This document shows, one piece after another, positions 1 to 32,500 of a stretch of 64,000 bases of DNA. Where the stretch lies: NCBI RefSeq assembly GCF_035582795.1, contig NC_134365.1, positions 210,210,387 through 210,274,386 on the forward strand. The letters run 5' to 3'. How positions within the stretch are numbered: position 1 is the first letter of the stretch; the number at the start of each line of letters is the position of its first letter. The notes under the pieces were generated by a model. It ran no database searches. It was not told the origin of the DNA and worked only from the letters and a program-made list of their open reading frames with translations. The DNA is from Mycteria americana. Lineage: Eukaryota > Chordata > Aves > Ciconiiformes > Ciconiidae. Made by a program: the position numbers and the translations under genes.

Positions 1-667
1 GATGGATCACTGCTAGGTGGCGGGGAGGGGAGGGAATGACTTAAATGTTGGCATTTTTAATTGATGTAAAACAGAAGGGCAGTTAGGGGAGGTGTTTGCT
101 GTGGAAAACCAGCAGCACCTCTTGCCTTTTGCTGGAACAAGTGAGAAACTTTTGTGGCCTTTTAAGAAGGGGACTGTTTTGAGTCACCGTCACTCAGGCT
201 CAAAAATAATTGAATTGTTGCAGAGTAACTTGATCGCTGACTTCAGTCTTAAAATCACCGGCAGTTGGGTGCTATACATATTCCTGGCTGCTGGAAATTG
301 CTGTACCTCCACTGGCTTTTAGCATGAAGGCCTTCATCCCAGGGCTGACTCTGTGTGCAAGGGTGTGTAGGACCCAAGCATCCTAAAAGCCCACATGTAG
401 GACAACTGCCTTCTTTTGTCCTTGGTGGCACAAACCGGCTTACTGGCAATCCTTAGCTTTTATGCAGATTGTTGGCAGCCTCAAATGTATGCATCCAGGC
501 AGGAATCATTTTCTCTTTTCATGCATGGTGTGCTCAGCTACTGGCAATGCATTGCTCAGTAAGAGTAAACAGTTTGCAGCCGATTACTGGCTTTTTTACA
601 GGGGTGGCAGTTCTGTGCAAATGTAGGATTCTAGGTGATGGTATTTGCCTAGAGTTCAATTTATACC
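1..667. other. MTMR2 intron, unannotated
   Basis: Unique-looking intronic sequence 5' of the CR1 copy. Short open frames here lack coding character or splice support. The N-terminal MTMR2 exons are not in this stretch. Confidence 0.7.
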
Positions 668-1820
668 TGCAAAGCATTTGACACTGTCCTGCACGACATC
701 CTTGTCTCTAAAGTGGAGAGACATGGATTTGACAGATGGACCACTTGGTGGATAAGGAATTGGCTGGATGGTCACACTCAAAGAGTGTCACACTCAAAGA
801 GCAGCCAATGGCTCGATTTCTAAGTGGAGACCAGTGACGAGTGGAGTTCCTCAGGGGCTGGTATTGGGACTGGCACTGTTTAACATCTTTGTTGGTGACA
901 TGGACAGTGGGATTGAGTGCACCCTCAGCAAGTTTGCCAATGACGCCAAGCTGAGTGGTGCCGTTGACATCCTGGAGGGAAGGGATGCCATCCAGAGGGA
1001 CCTGGACAGGCTTGAGAGGTGGGCCTGTGCGAACCCCATGAAGTTCAACAAGGCCGAGTGCAAGGTCCTGCACATGGGTCGGGGCAATCCCAAGCACAAA
1101 TACAGGCTGAGTGGAGAATGGATTGAGAGTAGCCCTGAGGAGAAGGACTTGGGGGTGTTGGTTGATGAGAAGCTCAACATGACTCAGCATTTGTGTGCTT
1201 GCAGCCCAGAAAGCCAACCATATCCTGGGCTGCATCCAAAGAAGCGTGGCCAGCAGGTTGAGGGAGGTGATTCTGCCCCTCCACTCCGCTCTTGTGAGAC
1301 CCCACCTGGACTACTGCGTCCAGCTCTGGGGCCCCCAACATAAGAAGGACATGGACTTGTTGGAGCGAGTCCAGAGCAGGGCCGTGAAGATGATCAGGGG
1401 GCTGGAGCACCTCTCCTGTGAAGACAGGCTGAGAGAGTTGGGGTTGTTTAGCCTGGAGAAGAGAAGGCTGCGGGGAGACCTTATAGCAGCCTTCCAGTAC
1501 CTGAAGGGGGGCCTCCAAGAAAGCTGGAGAGGGACTTTTTGCAAGGGCCTGTAGTGATAGAACAAGGGGTAATGGCTTTAAACTGAAAGAGGGTAGATTT
1601 AGATTAGATATAAGGAAGAAATTCTTCACTATGAGGGTTGTGAGGCACTGGAACAGGTTGCCCAGAGAAGTTGTGGATGCCCCATCCCTGGAAGTGGATG
1701 GGGCTTTGAGCAACCTGCTCTAGTGGAAGGTGTCCCTGCCCATGGCAGGGGGGTTGGCACTAGATGATCATCACTAGATGATGTCCCTTCCCACCCAAAC
1801 CATTCTATGATTCTATGATT
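668..1820 (+). mobile_element. CR1 LINE fragment, 5'-truncated, decayed (sense in MTMR2 intron)
   Basis: The sequence opens inside the reverse transcriptase at the KAFDTV motif. It continues through [15 protein letters not shown] and VLHMGRGNP, then shifts frame near 1190 into the [13 protein letters not shown] and [19 protein letters not shown] segment. It ends in the conserved CR1 3' UTR and an ATTCTATG-type tail at 1802-1820. Decay is clear: the catalytic FADD is changed to FAND, there are frameshifts, and a 16-bp tandem duplication (TCACACTCAAAGAGTG) lies at about 771-802. Confidence 0.93.
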
Positions 1821-2002
1821 ATACCCAAAATCTTACCTTCTCCACAGAACTGAAACGTGCATTCTAGCTCTAGGCTAGAACCCCAAATTAAGTTTGTTTT
1901 CATTTCATGATCTGAAAAGTAGAGCCCTCAAATATTGTTGCTGTCATAATGTTACTCCATAAATTAACCATGAAATTAGTAACTTTTTTTTTCTTTTTTT
2001 AA

Positions 2003-22236
<20,234 letters not shown>

Positions 22237-22332
22237 TACGGACTTTTTTTTGCCGAGTACCTTCCCAGGACCATCAGGGTAGCTTTTCTGAAACTCTCTG
22301 GGTTTCCAGCGTGGTGTCTGGGAGATGCCAAC

Positions 22333-22365
22333 TTATTTATTTATTTCTCTCCAGGGTTATTTATT
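22333..22365 (+). promoter_or_regulatory. AU-rich element in MTMR2 3' UTR
   Basis: Overlapping ATTTA pentamers lie at 22333-22346, with another ATTTA about 20 nt later, roughly 100 nt after the MTMR2 stop. Such elements commonly bind mRNA-decay factors; function here is inferred. Confidence 0.5.
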
Positions 22366-24099
22366 AGTACTGTAGCACTAGAGGAAGCTTAAGCAAAAAC
22401 AAACAAACAAGGCCCCCTATGCAATTAACCTTCTCAGTGGCTAGATTATAATACAAGCTAATTGCACTTGCCACCTAAAAGAAACCTAGAGCTCTTTCTT
22501 TGTTCACTTATGTGCTGGAAGTCACTTGGCTTTAGAGAGACTGTGCACTAGAATGAAGTACTGTGGAGGAAAAACATCTACTCGGAAGTTTGAAAAATCT
22601 CCCCTTTGCTAAAAGGAAATACTGACTCTGTACCGGAGCCTAGAGTACAGCTGTAAAGTCATGAAACCCTCCGCTGTCAAGGTCTGCACAGCAGCGTTAA
22701 TGAGAGCGTTTGCCAACATACTTAGAGACAAGCAGCGATAGCATCTGAAACATATCACTTGTCTCGCTTTTCCCTTCACTTTGATCTAGATCATAGGAAG
22801 CCATGTAAATGATGCCTTATTTAAAGAAAGGGCAGCTTCTACCAGTAAAACATGGTGGTACAGGAGCAACCTACATGACTTAACTTTGTAGGACAAAGTT
22901 TACTTCCATCTCTGCAACTTTCGAGTCTCGCTTATGGTTTACATTGGGTGTGCCAGGATGCAACCTAAGCACCTTTATTTCTGAGGGGGGAAGCAGAGCA
23001 CGGCTCCCCTGGGCTTTCTGCAGCTCCTCTGTCCTCCAGTGCCTCATGCTCATCAGGGGAAAGGTAGTGGAATACCAAGGGGCACGTGTGAACTGCTGGG
23101 ATCAGTCATTTCATTTTGCTTGGATAAGCATAATTAGTGATTTTAATGCTTCTGTGCAGGATCATAGTGGCGTACTTAAGGTATTTCGGTTTTCTGTTAA
23201 CTAATGGAAGCAACTGTCTATCAACCAAAGAAGCCCTTCTGCCTGCACTGCAGCTGCTACTTGAAGTTATTCTGGTAGACTAAACAGCTTAGTTTCTGAG
23301 CCCTATGTTTAGGTCTTTTTCCTCATCGCATACTTCAAGAATTAGTGTCACCTGACTAAACTGAAGTCCAAATTCAATTTTAATACAAAATTTTACTGTA
23401 GAAGTGGAGATAAAAAACACACTTGGCAAAACCATGACTGCCCCATTGCTCTTCCAGACAGGTAAGTACGGGGTTTAGAAGATAGGGCTTACAGCAAAGG
23501 ACGTTACATACGTGCAAGGATCTTTACTCCAGGCTGCTTCTCATCCCCGTGCTACGGAAGAGTGGCACTGCTTGGCCTGGGATCCTGTGTTTCTCTTATG
23601 ATAGGATCCCATACTGTGGCCACCTGTTTAATACACCCGTCAGCATGCTTCCTCACTCTGCCTCTCTTCCACCATAGAGAAGTATTTTCTGAGAGGGTAC
23701 AAGGGTGGACCAGTTTACACATAAACTGCCTTTCAAAAGCTACATCACTTCTGCAGCATTAATTTCCCCCTGCAGTCTCCATTTCTGCCTGCTCTACTGC
23801 AATCGGAGTCTCAGTACTCACACAGAAATCCACAGCCACCTTCTGGCAGAATGAGTAACAGGCTGTATAGCATCACTGCATTTGTTATAGGGTGGCCTGA
23901 GACGTTATGGTTCAATAGTGCAAATAATCCACATGAAATACCTTCCGAAGGACTTGGATGTGCTTTAAGGTTAAAGGGCAGATCTGCTCGTACGTACAAT
24001 CACTATGTAAGACGGTTCATAGCATTATTCTCTATTAGCAAATTGAATATGTGTGTATATTTTGTTTCTTGATGAAGGCTGTTTGGTTTCCTTAACACT

Positions 24100-24105
24100 A
24101 ATAAA
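24100..24105 (+). terminator. MTMR2 poly(A) signal AATAAA
   Basis: Canonical AATAAA followed within 20-50 nt by a GT/T-rich stretch (CTGTGCTCTTATTTTC). A second AATAAA at 24187-24192 could serve as an alternative site. Confidence 0.6.
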
Positions 24106-24192
24106 AATGGATAAATGGGTCAAGTTCCTGTGCTCTTATTTTCAACTATGTGGTTCTCCAAAGGACTTGCAGGACATGCAAACATTAATAAA

Positions 24193-25184
24193 ATAGCACT
24201 GAAAACTTAGTATGTTGAATCCAAATCTCTTTCTTCTACAGATGGTCTTGCAAGATGCTAATGTCCAAACTCTGAAATTTAGAATGACAGGAAAACAGAA
24301 TTCATCTTTGGACAAGCTTCTCTTATCGTATACAGACCAATATTAATACAGATACAGTGCTTAGCTGCTCAATACTACAAAAATACTTTCACAATTAAAA
24401 AAAAAAAATCAAACAATTTCTGCACTTTACAGTGCATTAGCACAGTAACTTCTGTGTAAAAGGAGGATTCACATTTTTCTATGTAACTCATGTTAAGGCC
24501 AAATTCACTGGGATGATTTGGGATCAACTTAATGCCTGCTCCTTTGATGCTCTCACCCCTAGTAGTCTTAATTCCAACTTGGGCACCTCATTCACTGTAT
24601 GCAGCACATATGGAGCCTAGAATACTCCTAAGCCCTCCATCAGTAAGGAGCTGCATGAGGACAGCCTGAGGTAATACTGAAGTTAACCCATCTTCAAGCA
24701 AGCTGAGTCCCCAGAGATCCTTCCCAAGCAAAATTACCGAGTGTAGTTTCAGCTACTGATCTTTAGGAACCTCTGGGATGAACTGCTCTCCAAGTGGCTA
24801 CTCCAGCTACCTGGAGCCTGTTGTCTAACATAAATGAAGTTAAAGGGGATGGCTCCAGGCCTGGTTAACAGCTTCTGACTTCTCCCTGCACAGCTAAAAC
24901 CTTCTGTGCCTCAGAGGCAAGCAGGGTGGATCCCCTACAGATCATTAAAACTCAAATCCCTTCTGCCTGTGTTGACCCTACAGAGTTCACTGCCTGTTCA
25001 GCTACAGGCAAGGGTGGACAACTCTGACTCTCACCTTACCTGCAGTTTGCTAGCAGCTCACATTCATCACCCTGAGCAGGGAGATGTCACATCACCACAA
25101 AAAGCACACTGGGGCACAGTGCTGCAAACAGTTAATTTAGAGGAAGTGCAGCTTTCCCACAATTCATTCAACAGGCAAGCTGGC
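24193..25184. other. Intergenic gap between convergent MTMR2 and CEP57
   Basis: About 1 kb lies between the inferred MTMR2 poly(A) sites (24100 and 24187) and the inferred CEP57 poly(A) signal at 25185. An A-tract is present near 24396. One or both transcripts may run through it; nothing else was seen. Confidence 0.55.
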
Positions 25185-25190
25185 TTTATT
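25185..25190 (-). terminator. CEP57 poly(A) signal (AATAAA on minus strand)
   Basis: TTTATT on the + strand gives AATAAA on the minus strand. It is the first such signal after the CEP57 stop. Confidence 0.5.
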
Positions 25191-25573
25191 ATTTTTCAAC
25201 TGTATAAATGGGTAATCTGGGTCTTCTGTACATTCCATTAATAGGAAATTCTTTACATTATTAACATAATAAATAACATTTACTGAGCTGTGCAAGTCAG
25301 AGTGCAAAATGAATTGCACCACTACCAAAGTAGATAGCTCATCAAAGCACGTATTTCAAGTTAAAAGCAAGATGCCAGGACTGAATGGCATGATTGAGGC
25401 ACTTGCAGTTTAAAACACTTGTGGTTTATCTCCTTTACCACCCAAAGCTGTGGACTAGGAGACAGGATATTATCCCCTGTCCTATAGCTTTTTCATAAAG
25501 TAGGATTTCTGCAGAAAAATTTCACTCTTCAAACTCAAAAACAATTCAATCAATCATTAAGCAAAATAATTTG

Positions 25574-25680
25574 GAAAAGTTATTTTGCTCCTTTTTGCTC
25601 CAAAAAAGTTATTTTTGCTCCCAAAAGTTATTTTTGGAGCTTTTTGCTCCAAAAAAGTTATTTTTGCTCCTTTTGCTCCT
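25574..25680. repeat. T/A-rich internal repeat with GCTCC motifs and perfect hairpin
   Basis: The motif TTTTTGCTCC recurs with AAAAAAGTTA spacers. A perfect 30-bp direct repeat occupies 25592-25621 and 25641-25670. A 10-bp perfect stem (TTTTTGGAGC at 25631-25640 with GCTCCAAAAA at 25646-25655) has a 5-nt loop. It lies in the inferred CEP57 3' UTR. Confidence 0.9.
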
Positions 25681-26267
25681 ACAGAACATCCATTGCCATT
25701 AATGCCAACTAATGCAATGTAGCAGAACAAGAACTAGGAAAGCTTTTTGAGGAGAGCTCCACGGAACACCTTTAACAGGTTTACCTGTTCTCCCTTAGAC
25801 GCTCTCAGAGTTTGCATAACTGCAGCTGCACACAGAACAGAACTGACAAAAGCCCTGAAGACAGGGTCGCAGCATCGTTTCCAACAAGATGTGTCTTGAG
25901 AAGCCTCCCAATGCACAGTTCAACAGTAGCGTGAAACCACACTGGCATTTCACACAAGCCAACCCACGTGAATGCGTAGTGCTTGGTGTTCTGAAAGAAA
26001 ATGGAAGGACTGCTGGAACCATAACACGAAAGGAACTGGTGGAGACCTACGTTCAGATTCAGCGGCTGGGTACCTTAAAAATGGAATGCATTTTAAACTA
26101 GACCATAATATATACAAACTCGGAGACGGAGAATTTGGGGCCCATATTTGAAAAGTGCACTTAGCATACAGTAGTCTCTTTCACACAGCAAGAAAGGCAG
26201 CTGCTTTATATCCAGAATGTGAGGAAGTTTGACCAGGATGGTGTCAAGAACATCTCCTGCAGAACAG

Positions 26268-26504
26268 TCAGTAGTCCCAGCTGATATCATCTTTCTGTAG
26301 TGAAGTCTGTATGGTCTGCATGTCTCTCAACAACTGGAGATTTTTCCGACTCTTCTCTCCAGGTTTCACTTTGATGGGACCAGCATTCTTTCCTTTTGTG
26401 GTTACTGTAGTTGTTACTTTAACCTCACTAACAGGGAACCTGCTGTCTTTTATTTGTTTAGCAGAAGTCTTTTTGGACTTGCATTCTCTCTTAAGTCTCT
26501 CTAG
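26268..26504 (-). CDS. CEP57: CEP57 exon 11 (C-terminus and stop)
   Basis: 237 nt including TGA, acceptor TTTCAG. It encodes [17 protein letters not shown], then [18 protein letters not shown], and ends DISWDY, the conserved CEP57 tail. Confidence 0.95.
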   Translation of the reverse strand, partial: LERLKRECKSKKTSAKQIKDSRFPVSEVKVTTTVTTKGKNAGPIKVKPGEKSRKNLQLLRDMQTIQTSLQKDDISWDY

Positions 26505-29500
26505 CTGAAAGAGAAACCCAAAGAAAAACATTAAGCAGTGACCTTGTTTCAGTTTATGTTATGCAATTCTTCAGACAGCTGAAATACCCCACCACTCCTC
26601 TCACCCAGCTAAGCTAATGGGTGCTCCCAAGTCACCCTGAATAATAAATATTTTGTTTTCCTTACACAACATTGCTATATTTGCATCTTTAGAACTGTGT
26701 TCAGCTTATAGTCTGAACTACTTAGGTTATCTCTTTAAAAACCAACAAGTTGATTATGGGGGAATGTCTCCATCATGAACATAAACGTTCATGCCAAAAA
26801 GTTGATTTGTCACTGTTACCATCCAGTGATTAAAAAAAAACAACGCCAAACAAAACAAATTTTTCTACACACATACTAGTGATTTTAATAGCTAGTCACT
26901 GTCAGAGATGTAGCTTTAAAAAGAATACCAAAACTCTGCTGAGGTGAAGAACTGGTATCCACACACAGCACTGTAAATCACAGCTTGTAAGACTCAGTAC
27001 TCAGCAGCAAGGACTGAGCTGGCGTAAGCTTCAATGGGGAACTGGACAGAGTCTAAGGTGCAGACACACTCATACTCTCAACCCGCAAAATGGCTGGCTT
27101 CCACGGTTCCCCTCGCTTCAGGTAGTGGTGCTCCCTCCTCCTAGTTCACAGCATGCAGCAATTTCCTTAAATGCTGACTCCTAAAACTTTTGTCAATAGC
27201 TAGTCAGAAGGCTCAGCATATGCAGAATCATTACTACTGGGAACTACTACACATCTGTTTCTCTGCAACAGTTCCTCTGAAGATCATAAGACATCAAAGG
27301 TAAGTAATGCTTCTGTTAGAAAACATTTCACATGGCCATTCTGGATGTCAGCAGCAGTGCTCCCAGTATGTATTTTGTGTATAAGTTATGTCAGATGAGG
27401 GTGAATCTTCTTGGGTCATATGAACTGAACCAGATTAAACACATTGGGTTAAGCTCTTTTGAAGAATTTCACTAAAATGAATGAAGATTAGAGAAAATAG
27501 GGAACCAATAGGTTTTATAGCTTTGAATGAAGAGGCTACACTATTCAAAATATTTTGAAAGTTGTTTTAAACTAAAACAGGTATTTCACGTTTTGTAAAG
27601 TGCAAATGGAAACATAAGTAGGTCATTTACTCCAAGCAAAGGAGAACTGTTAAAAAATTCAGCTCAACAGTGAAAGCCCCTGGGAATCTAGGTATCTCTC
27701 TAAATACAGTTTAGGTTCCTAGAGGTTCCATGTGAAGAACAGCATTTCACAAGGGCTTTCCCCCACTGTCTGTGCAGCTGGTTGTCACTACGGACCTCAT
27801 GCAAAGCACTTGCTTTGATTCAGCACAGCTGTTTTATGCATGCCAGGAGTGAGTGTGACTGATCAGAACACAGGTATCTCCTGACACATCAGTTATCTGA
27901 CCAGAAATACCTCCCAGACAGACCGCTGGGGGCCCAGGAAGTAAACTCACACCTTCCGGCCCTATATGCTGTTTCTCAGCTTGTGTATTGCCCAACCAGC
28001 TTATGCTATGCTTACAGAATTCAACAGCTGTGGGATTTGCTATCGTACAGTAGACTATCTTTTCCCTGTTTTGGGGATGAGAGGAGCGTAAAATGCAATG
28101 CAAGAACAAATGCGAAAGTTCTGCCCAGGACAGGATGAAGAGTGGGCACAAGGGTGACATGGTAAGACAGAAAGGATACTCCTGCAGAAATACTGGGATA
28201 GGAAGATGAAGGTATGCAGACTAACTTTGGGACATCAAAGCTAAAGCTAGGCACTACAGCTCTACAGTAGTTATTTCTGCTTTATTCAATTACTGCTAAA
28301 TTAGGATAGAACGCAAAAAAAAAAACCAAACCTGAAGATAGCAACTCTACAGAAACATGAACATAGTCAAACGTAACTCACCTGCAACCGATGCCTCCGG
28401 ACTTTGCTGATCTGGTCTGCCTTTGCTTCCATCTTTCCCACCAGCACCTCAAGTTCCCTCTCCAGATCTTCCCTCACTGCAACGGTTGGGGCTTCCTGGA
28501 CAAGCTTTGACAGCTGCTGGTGATCACTAGCATGGAATTCAGACAGAACAAAGCTTGCATCAGACTCCCTTGGCTTCTAGTGCTTGTACACCCAGTTCAG
28601 AAATAACACTTCTAGGAAACCATAACAGCAGCAGCCAGACATGTTCAACATACCATAACGAACCAGCAAGAACAGTTTTGCTGGTTAGCAGCATTATTAC
28701 AGTAGCACATTCTGGTGGCAGGCTGCTGCAACGCGAAGTCTCAAGAACGTAAGTAGCTTCACACATTCAAAATGACCAAATAACCCCTTGAGGGCACGAT
28801 CTCAGCACTCATTCAGTTACTATTTTGCGTATCTGTATCTACTGCAGTGGTGCAGTAGAATAACAACTCATGTTCTGTTAACCAGGAGAAGCAAAATTAC
28901 TAGTAAAGCTGTCCTTTAATGGAGTATTTGTCCATTGCATCAGGGGCTGTTACCACACTTCTCCCTCACCCCTCACAAATTTGATACTGCTGCATATAAA
29001 AACAGGTATGCAGTCCGGATTTTTTATAAGAATTTATTTTTAACTGCAAAAATAAATGACAGCCTCTGCAGCCAGTAGGACAGAGAGATTATATGCCAGA
29101 GACTTCCCAAAACTAAATCTTTTCTCAGGAAAAACCTTCCAACTTTAAAGCAAAAGGCAAAACCATAAAGCATCTACATTCATAATCTGCAACGGAGAAT
29201 ATGCCAAACTCACAAACTCATCTGCCCAAATTCATCTTGCAAAGTCAGCAGCACTTCTGAGAGCTCTTCCTGGGATGAAGAAGATTCCTTTGGCAGAGAT
29301 GACTTTCTGCTTTTGCTGGCAGGATGACCAGTACTGATGGGTTTTGCTAGTGGAGTATCATTCACCACACGACTGTTACACAAAGCTTTCGTGTGTTGTT
29401 TCATCAGGTGCAGGACATGTTGCACGTTGGCACCAACTGAATGACTGGGACTGGTAGACTGGAAGGAAAAGTAAAAGAGACTTCTTCTAAATGGTATTCT

Positions 29501-32500
29501 CAACAACCTACTCGATAATAATGGAGAACATTTAAAAACAGTAACATCTTTATTTGCTGCCAAGAGTGTATTTTTTTTGTTTGAATGAATACGCACTAAC
29601 AAGAACAGCTTGACTAGCAGCATAGAGAGGACCCCTATTTTGGAAATGCCACTTCAGCAAGTTATCGATACTCAACAAGCCTTTAGAAGACAAACTGGAA
29701 GAGAGTCAAAGAAAATGAAACGATCTGACCACTGGGTGTCAGGAGCGCACCAAGCCAAAGCCGCTTAAGGAGCTGCAGCTACTGAGCTTTAAGCTTTGGA
29801 ATTAAGCAGCTCACCTTCCCAGCTACAAAGGGTACGTCACCCAGACACAGTCTGTAATGGGGCTGTGTAGTGAGATGGCTTGTAGGAGAGCATTCCTGGA
29901 AGGAGAGAAGAGAGAAATGTTTATCAAAGATGACACTACAGCAAACCCATTTTCCCTTTGCCTTGTAATAAAAGAGGCAGCCTGCCTTCCTGATTGCACG
30001 CACACACCCTAATTTAACTCCTCAGTAATTGCCCTTCTCTTCCCCCCATGTTACCTTCTCTGGCTGCTTAGTTTTTTTCCTGGGTTTTCTTGCTTTTGGA
30101 GAAAGCAATGGTGATGCTGCTTGAATCAGTAGTCTGTTGGTTTCCAGGCCTGTCTGAAGCTTTAATTGAGGGAATAAGGGGAGTTACTGGAATTATATTA
30201 ATAGATAAGAGACAGAGTAAGCTGAGAAATGCAAAACAAGAATTTTTAAGACACAGGCTCTCTGAAAGCAAGGGCTACAAGTTTTTAGGATGCTTCTGCA
30301 GTCCAAGGTCAATTCAAACATTAAATAGGAATACTTCCTTTGGTAGCACTACTCATCACTAACCCCAGTAAGTTAGACAACTAGTCTTACTGCATTACAC
30401 CCATGCAGGCAAGTGCCAAAAGATCAGCTGTGCTTCACACTTGACAAAATGTTAAGGAAGTTGAGCCACCCAACCCTGCTCAATTGATCCCGTGGCATAT
30501 AGTTAACAGACAACTACTCCTCCTGTTCTATTAAATTTGACAGTAAAAAAACCCCAGACCATCTACTGGAAGAGTTAAGGTCAGGATTCTCACAGTCAAC
30601 AGCGAGCTCTATATGCTTTGCTGTTCCTTCCAACAGGAAGCTATGGCATGGCTGTACAAATCATCTCCTAACCAATCTCAACTAGAAGTATTCACAGAAC
30701 AATTATTCACGATTAATTTGAGACACCCTTCCCCCTGTCCCCAAACTTATGGGAAAGGTTAATGCCAGAGCCTAACACATTACGTACATACTTCTTTAGC
30801 ACACAATGAATATTTAATGAACACAACACTTCAAGGGTAGGAGAAGACCAGTGTCCTTATGGGCTCATAACCAATAGTATGTTGGCTCTTTTTTGCCTCC
30901 TTCTACAATATTTCTAGGTACAATTATGAGCAAGGGAGCACACTTGTTGACCTTGATCTATTTAAAGTAGAGATCCTCATACATCCTCAACTATGAATTA
31001 GTCTGAATTTCTACTCCTCTTTCCCAACTAGCTTATTTTATTGAAGAAATCAAGCTTCAGTGCACAGGTGCTGTTAGAAAAAGGTTTCCAAAAAAGCTCA
31101 GAGAACTTCAGAACATTTGGCACCTCGGGGCCGGGGGCGGGGGGGGGGGGGGGGGACGGGGACAGACGACATGGACGGACGGGGATGACACTAAACCAAG
31201 ACTTTCATTATTCCATTATTCTGTATATGGGAGGCACTTTCAGCAAGTTTAGCTGAAAAGTTGATGGAAAGGAAGAGCTAATTACAGTGCATACCAGTAC
31301 AAAAGAAATTTCCTGTTGGTTACCTCAGCTGCTTTTTCCTGAACAAGCTTCCTCGCGTGTTCTTCCTCCTGAAGCTTCTGTTCCAGCTCTTTCATTTTTT
31401 TCTAGTCAAAGTTGAATAAAAATAATAGCATTACTAATGAAACAATTCTTTTTTTCCTGAAGCCTACAATACTAAAAGCTTGAGCAAAAGTATATGAGTT
31501 CAATTTATGACTTAAAGCTAAGTGAAGACTTCAGCATTAGAATGATTGCTGACGTTTTGTCTGTATAGACATAAATACAGCACTCAAGTGCTGATGCTTA
31601 AAACTTAATTGATTTTTTTATTTTTACTTCCACAATTGGTATCTGAATTTAAGTCACAGCCTACAGGGAGAGCAATACACAAGGCTGTCTTTCTCTTTGG
31701 TTGTAAAAAAACCCCTAGAAAGTAGGTTGTTTTGTGTATATTATCCTGAAAGATTTTGTACTACAAAAGGGCTAACAAAGGCTAACATGTATCACTATAA
31801 GCTGAGAGAAGACTTGCTTTATTTAGACCACTAACAGTATTTTTGCCAATATCTGTAACTTAAACTCTTAGAAGAGAGGAATTTTTGACCATCTAGCCAC
31901 CTTCCTAATAAAGAAGAGGGAGGAAAGTTTATATCATGCCTCTGAGATATCTTTAAGCAAAACTGATTTCATCTTTTTATGGTAAAAAGATGTAAGAACT
32001 CTTGAAAGCCCTTTTCAAAGAAAAGGGTTAAGGAGGAAGGCACACATTTCTTTGTAAACCCTCCGATAAGATGAAGACCTTGTTTAAGCACAATACGCTT
32101 ACTTAAACTCTCAGTGTGAAAGTTATCAAATAACTTTCTGATTTTATACAGCAGAGTGAAAAAACAATCCAGAGCTCCAGGACACAAAACGACTTCCCTT
32201 CTCTTCCCCCAAAGACTGATTATTCACAGAGCCACTAATGAACCTGAAGGCAGAAAAGCATGAAATTCAAAGTAACAGCTATATTTGTACACTTCTGTTT
32301 GTTTATAAACCCACTACACACTGAGGTAGTAAATATTTTAATTCTGCTTTACTTAAGCATTAACGGCAACATTGATGTAACCAGCTGTTATACAAAGTTG
32401 TTAAAAGGCAAAACCCTGGATAAACATTGAGGACAAAGGCACTATGTAAAGGAACCAGATTTTTCTGTTGAATAAAAGAACCCTTTTGACTTTTTTTTTT

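Larger units (their letters stand above)
22237..24125 (+). other. MTMR2: MTMR2 3' UTR (inferred)
   Basis: About 1.9 kb runs from the stop codon to the first good poly(A) signal at 24100-24105, with no competing AATAAA seen before it. AU-rich motifs lie close to the stop. The end is inferred from the signal only. Confidence 0.6.
25165..26267 (-). other. CEP57: CEP57 3' UTR (inferred)
   Basis: About 1.1 kb lies downstream of the stop on the minus strand, up to the first AATAAA (TTTATT at 25185-25190 on the + strand). It contains an internally repeated, hairpin-forming block at 25574-25680. Confidence 0.55.

Noticed and set aside
708-1713. Minus-strand frames of 175 and 179 codons
   Set aside because: They are antisense to the CR1 copy at 668-1820.
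26821-26880. A-rich tracts in introns as processed pseudogene tails
   Set aside because: No upstream spliced coding similarity or flanking duplication was visible next to any A tract in the window.
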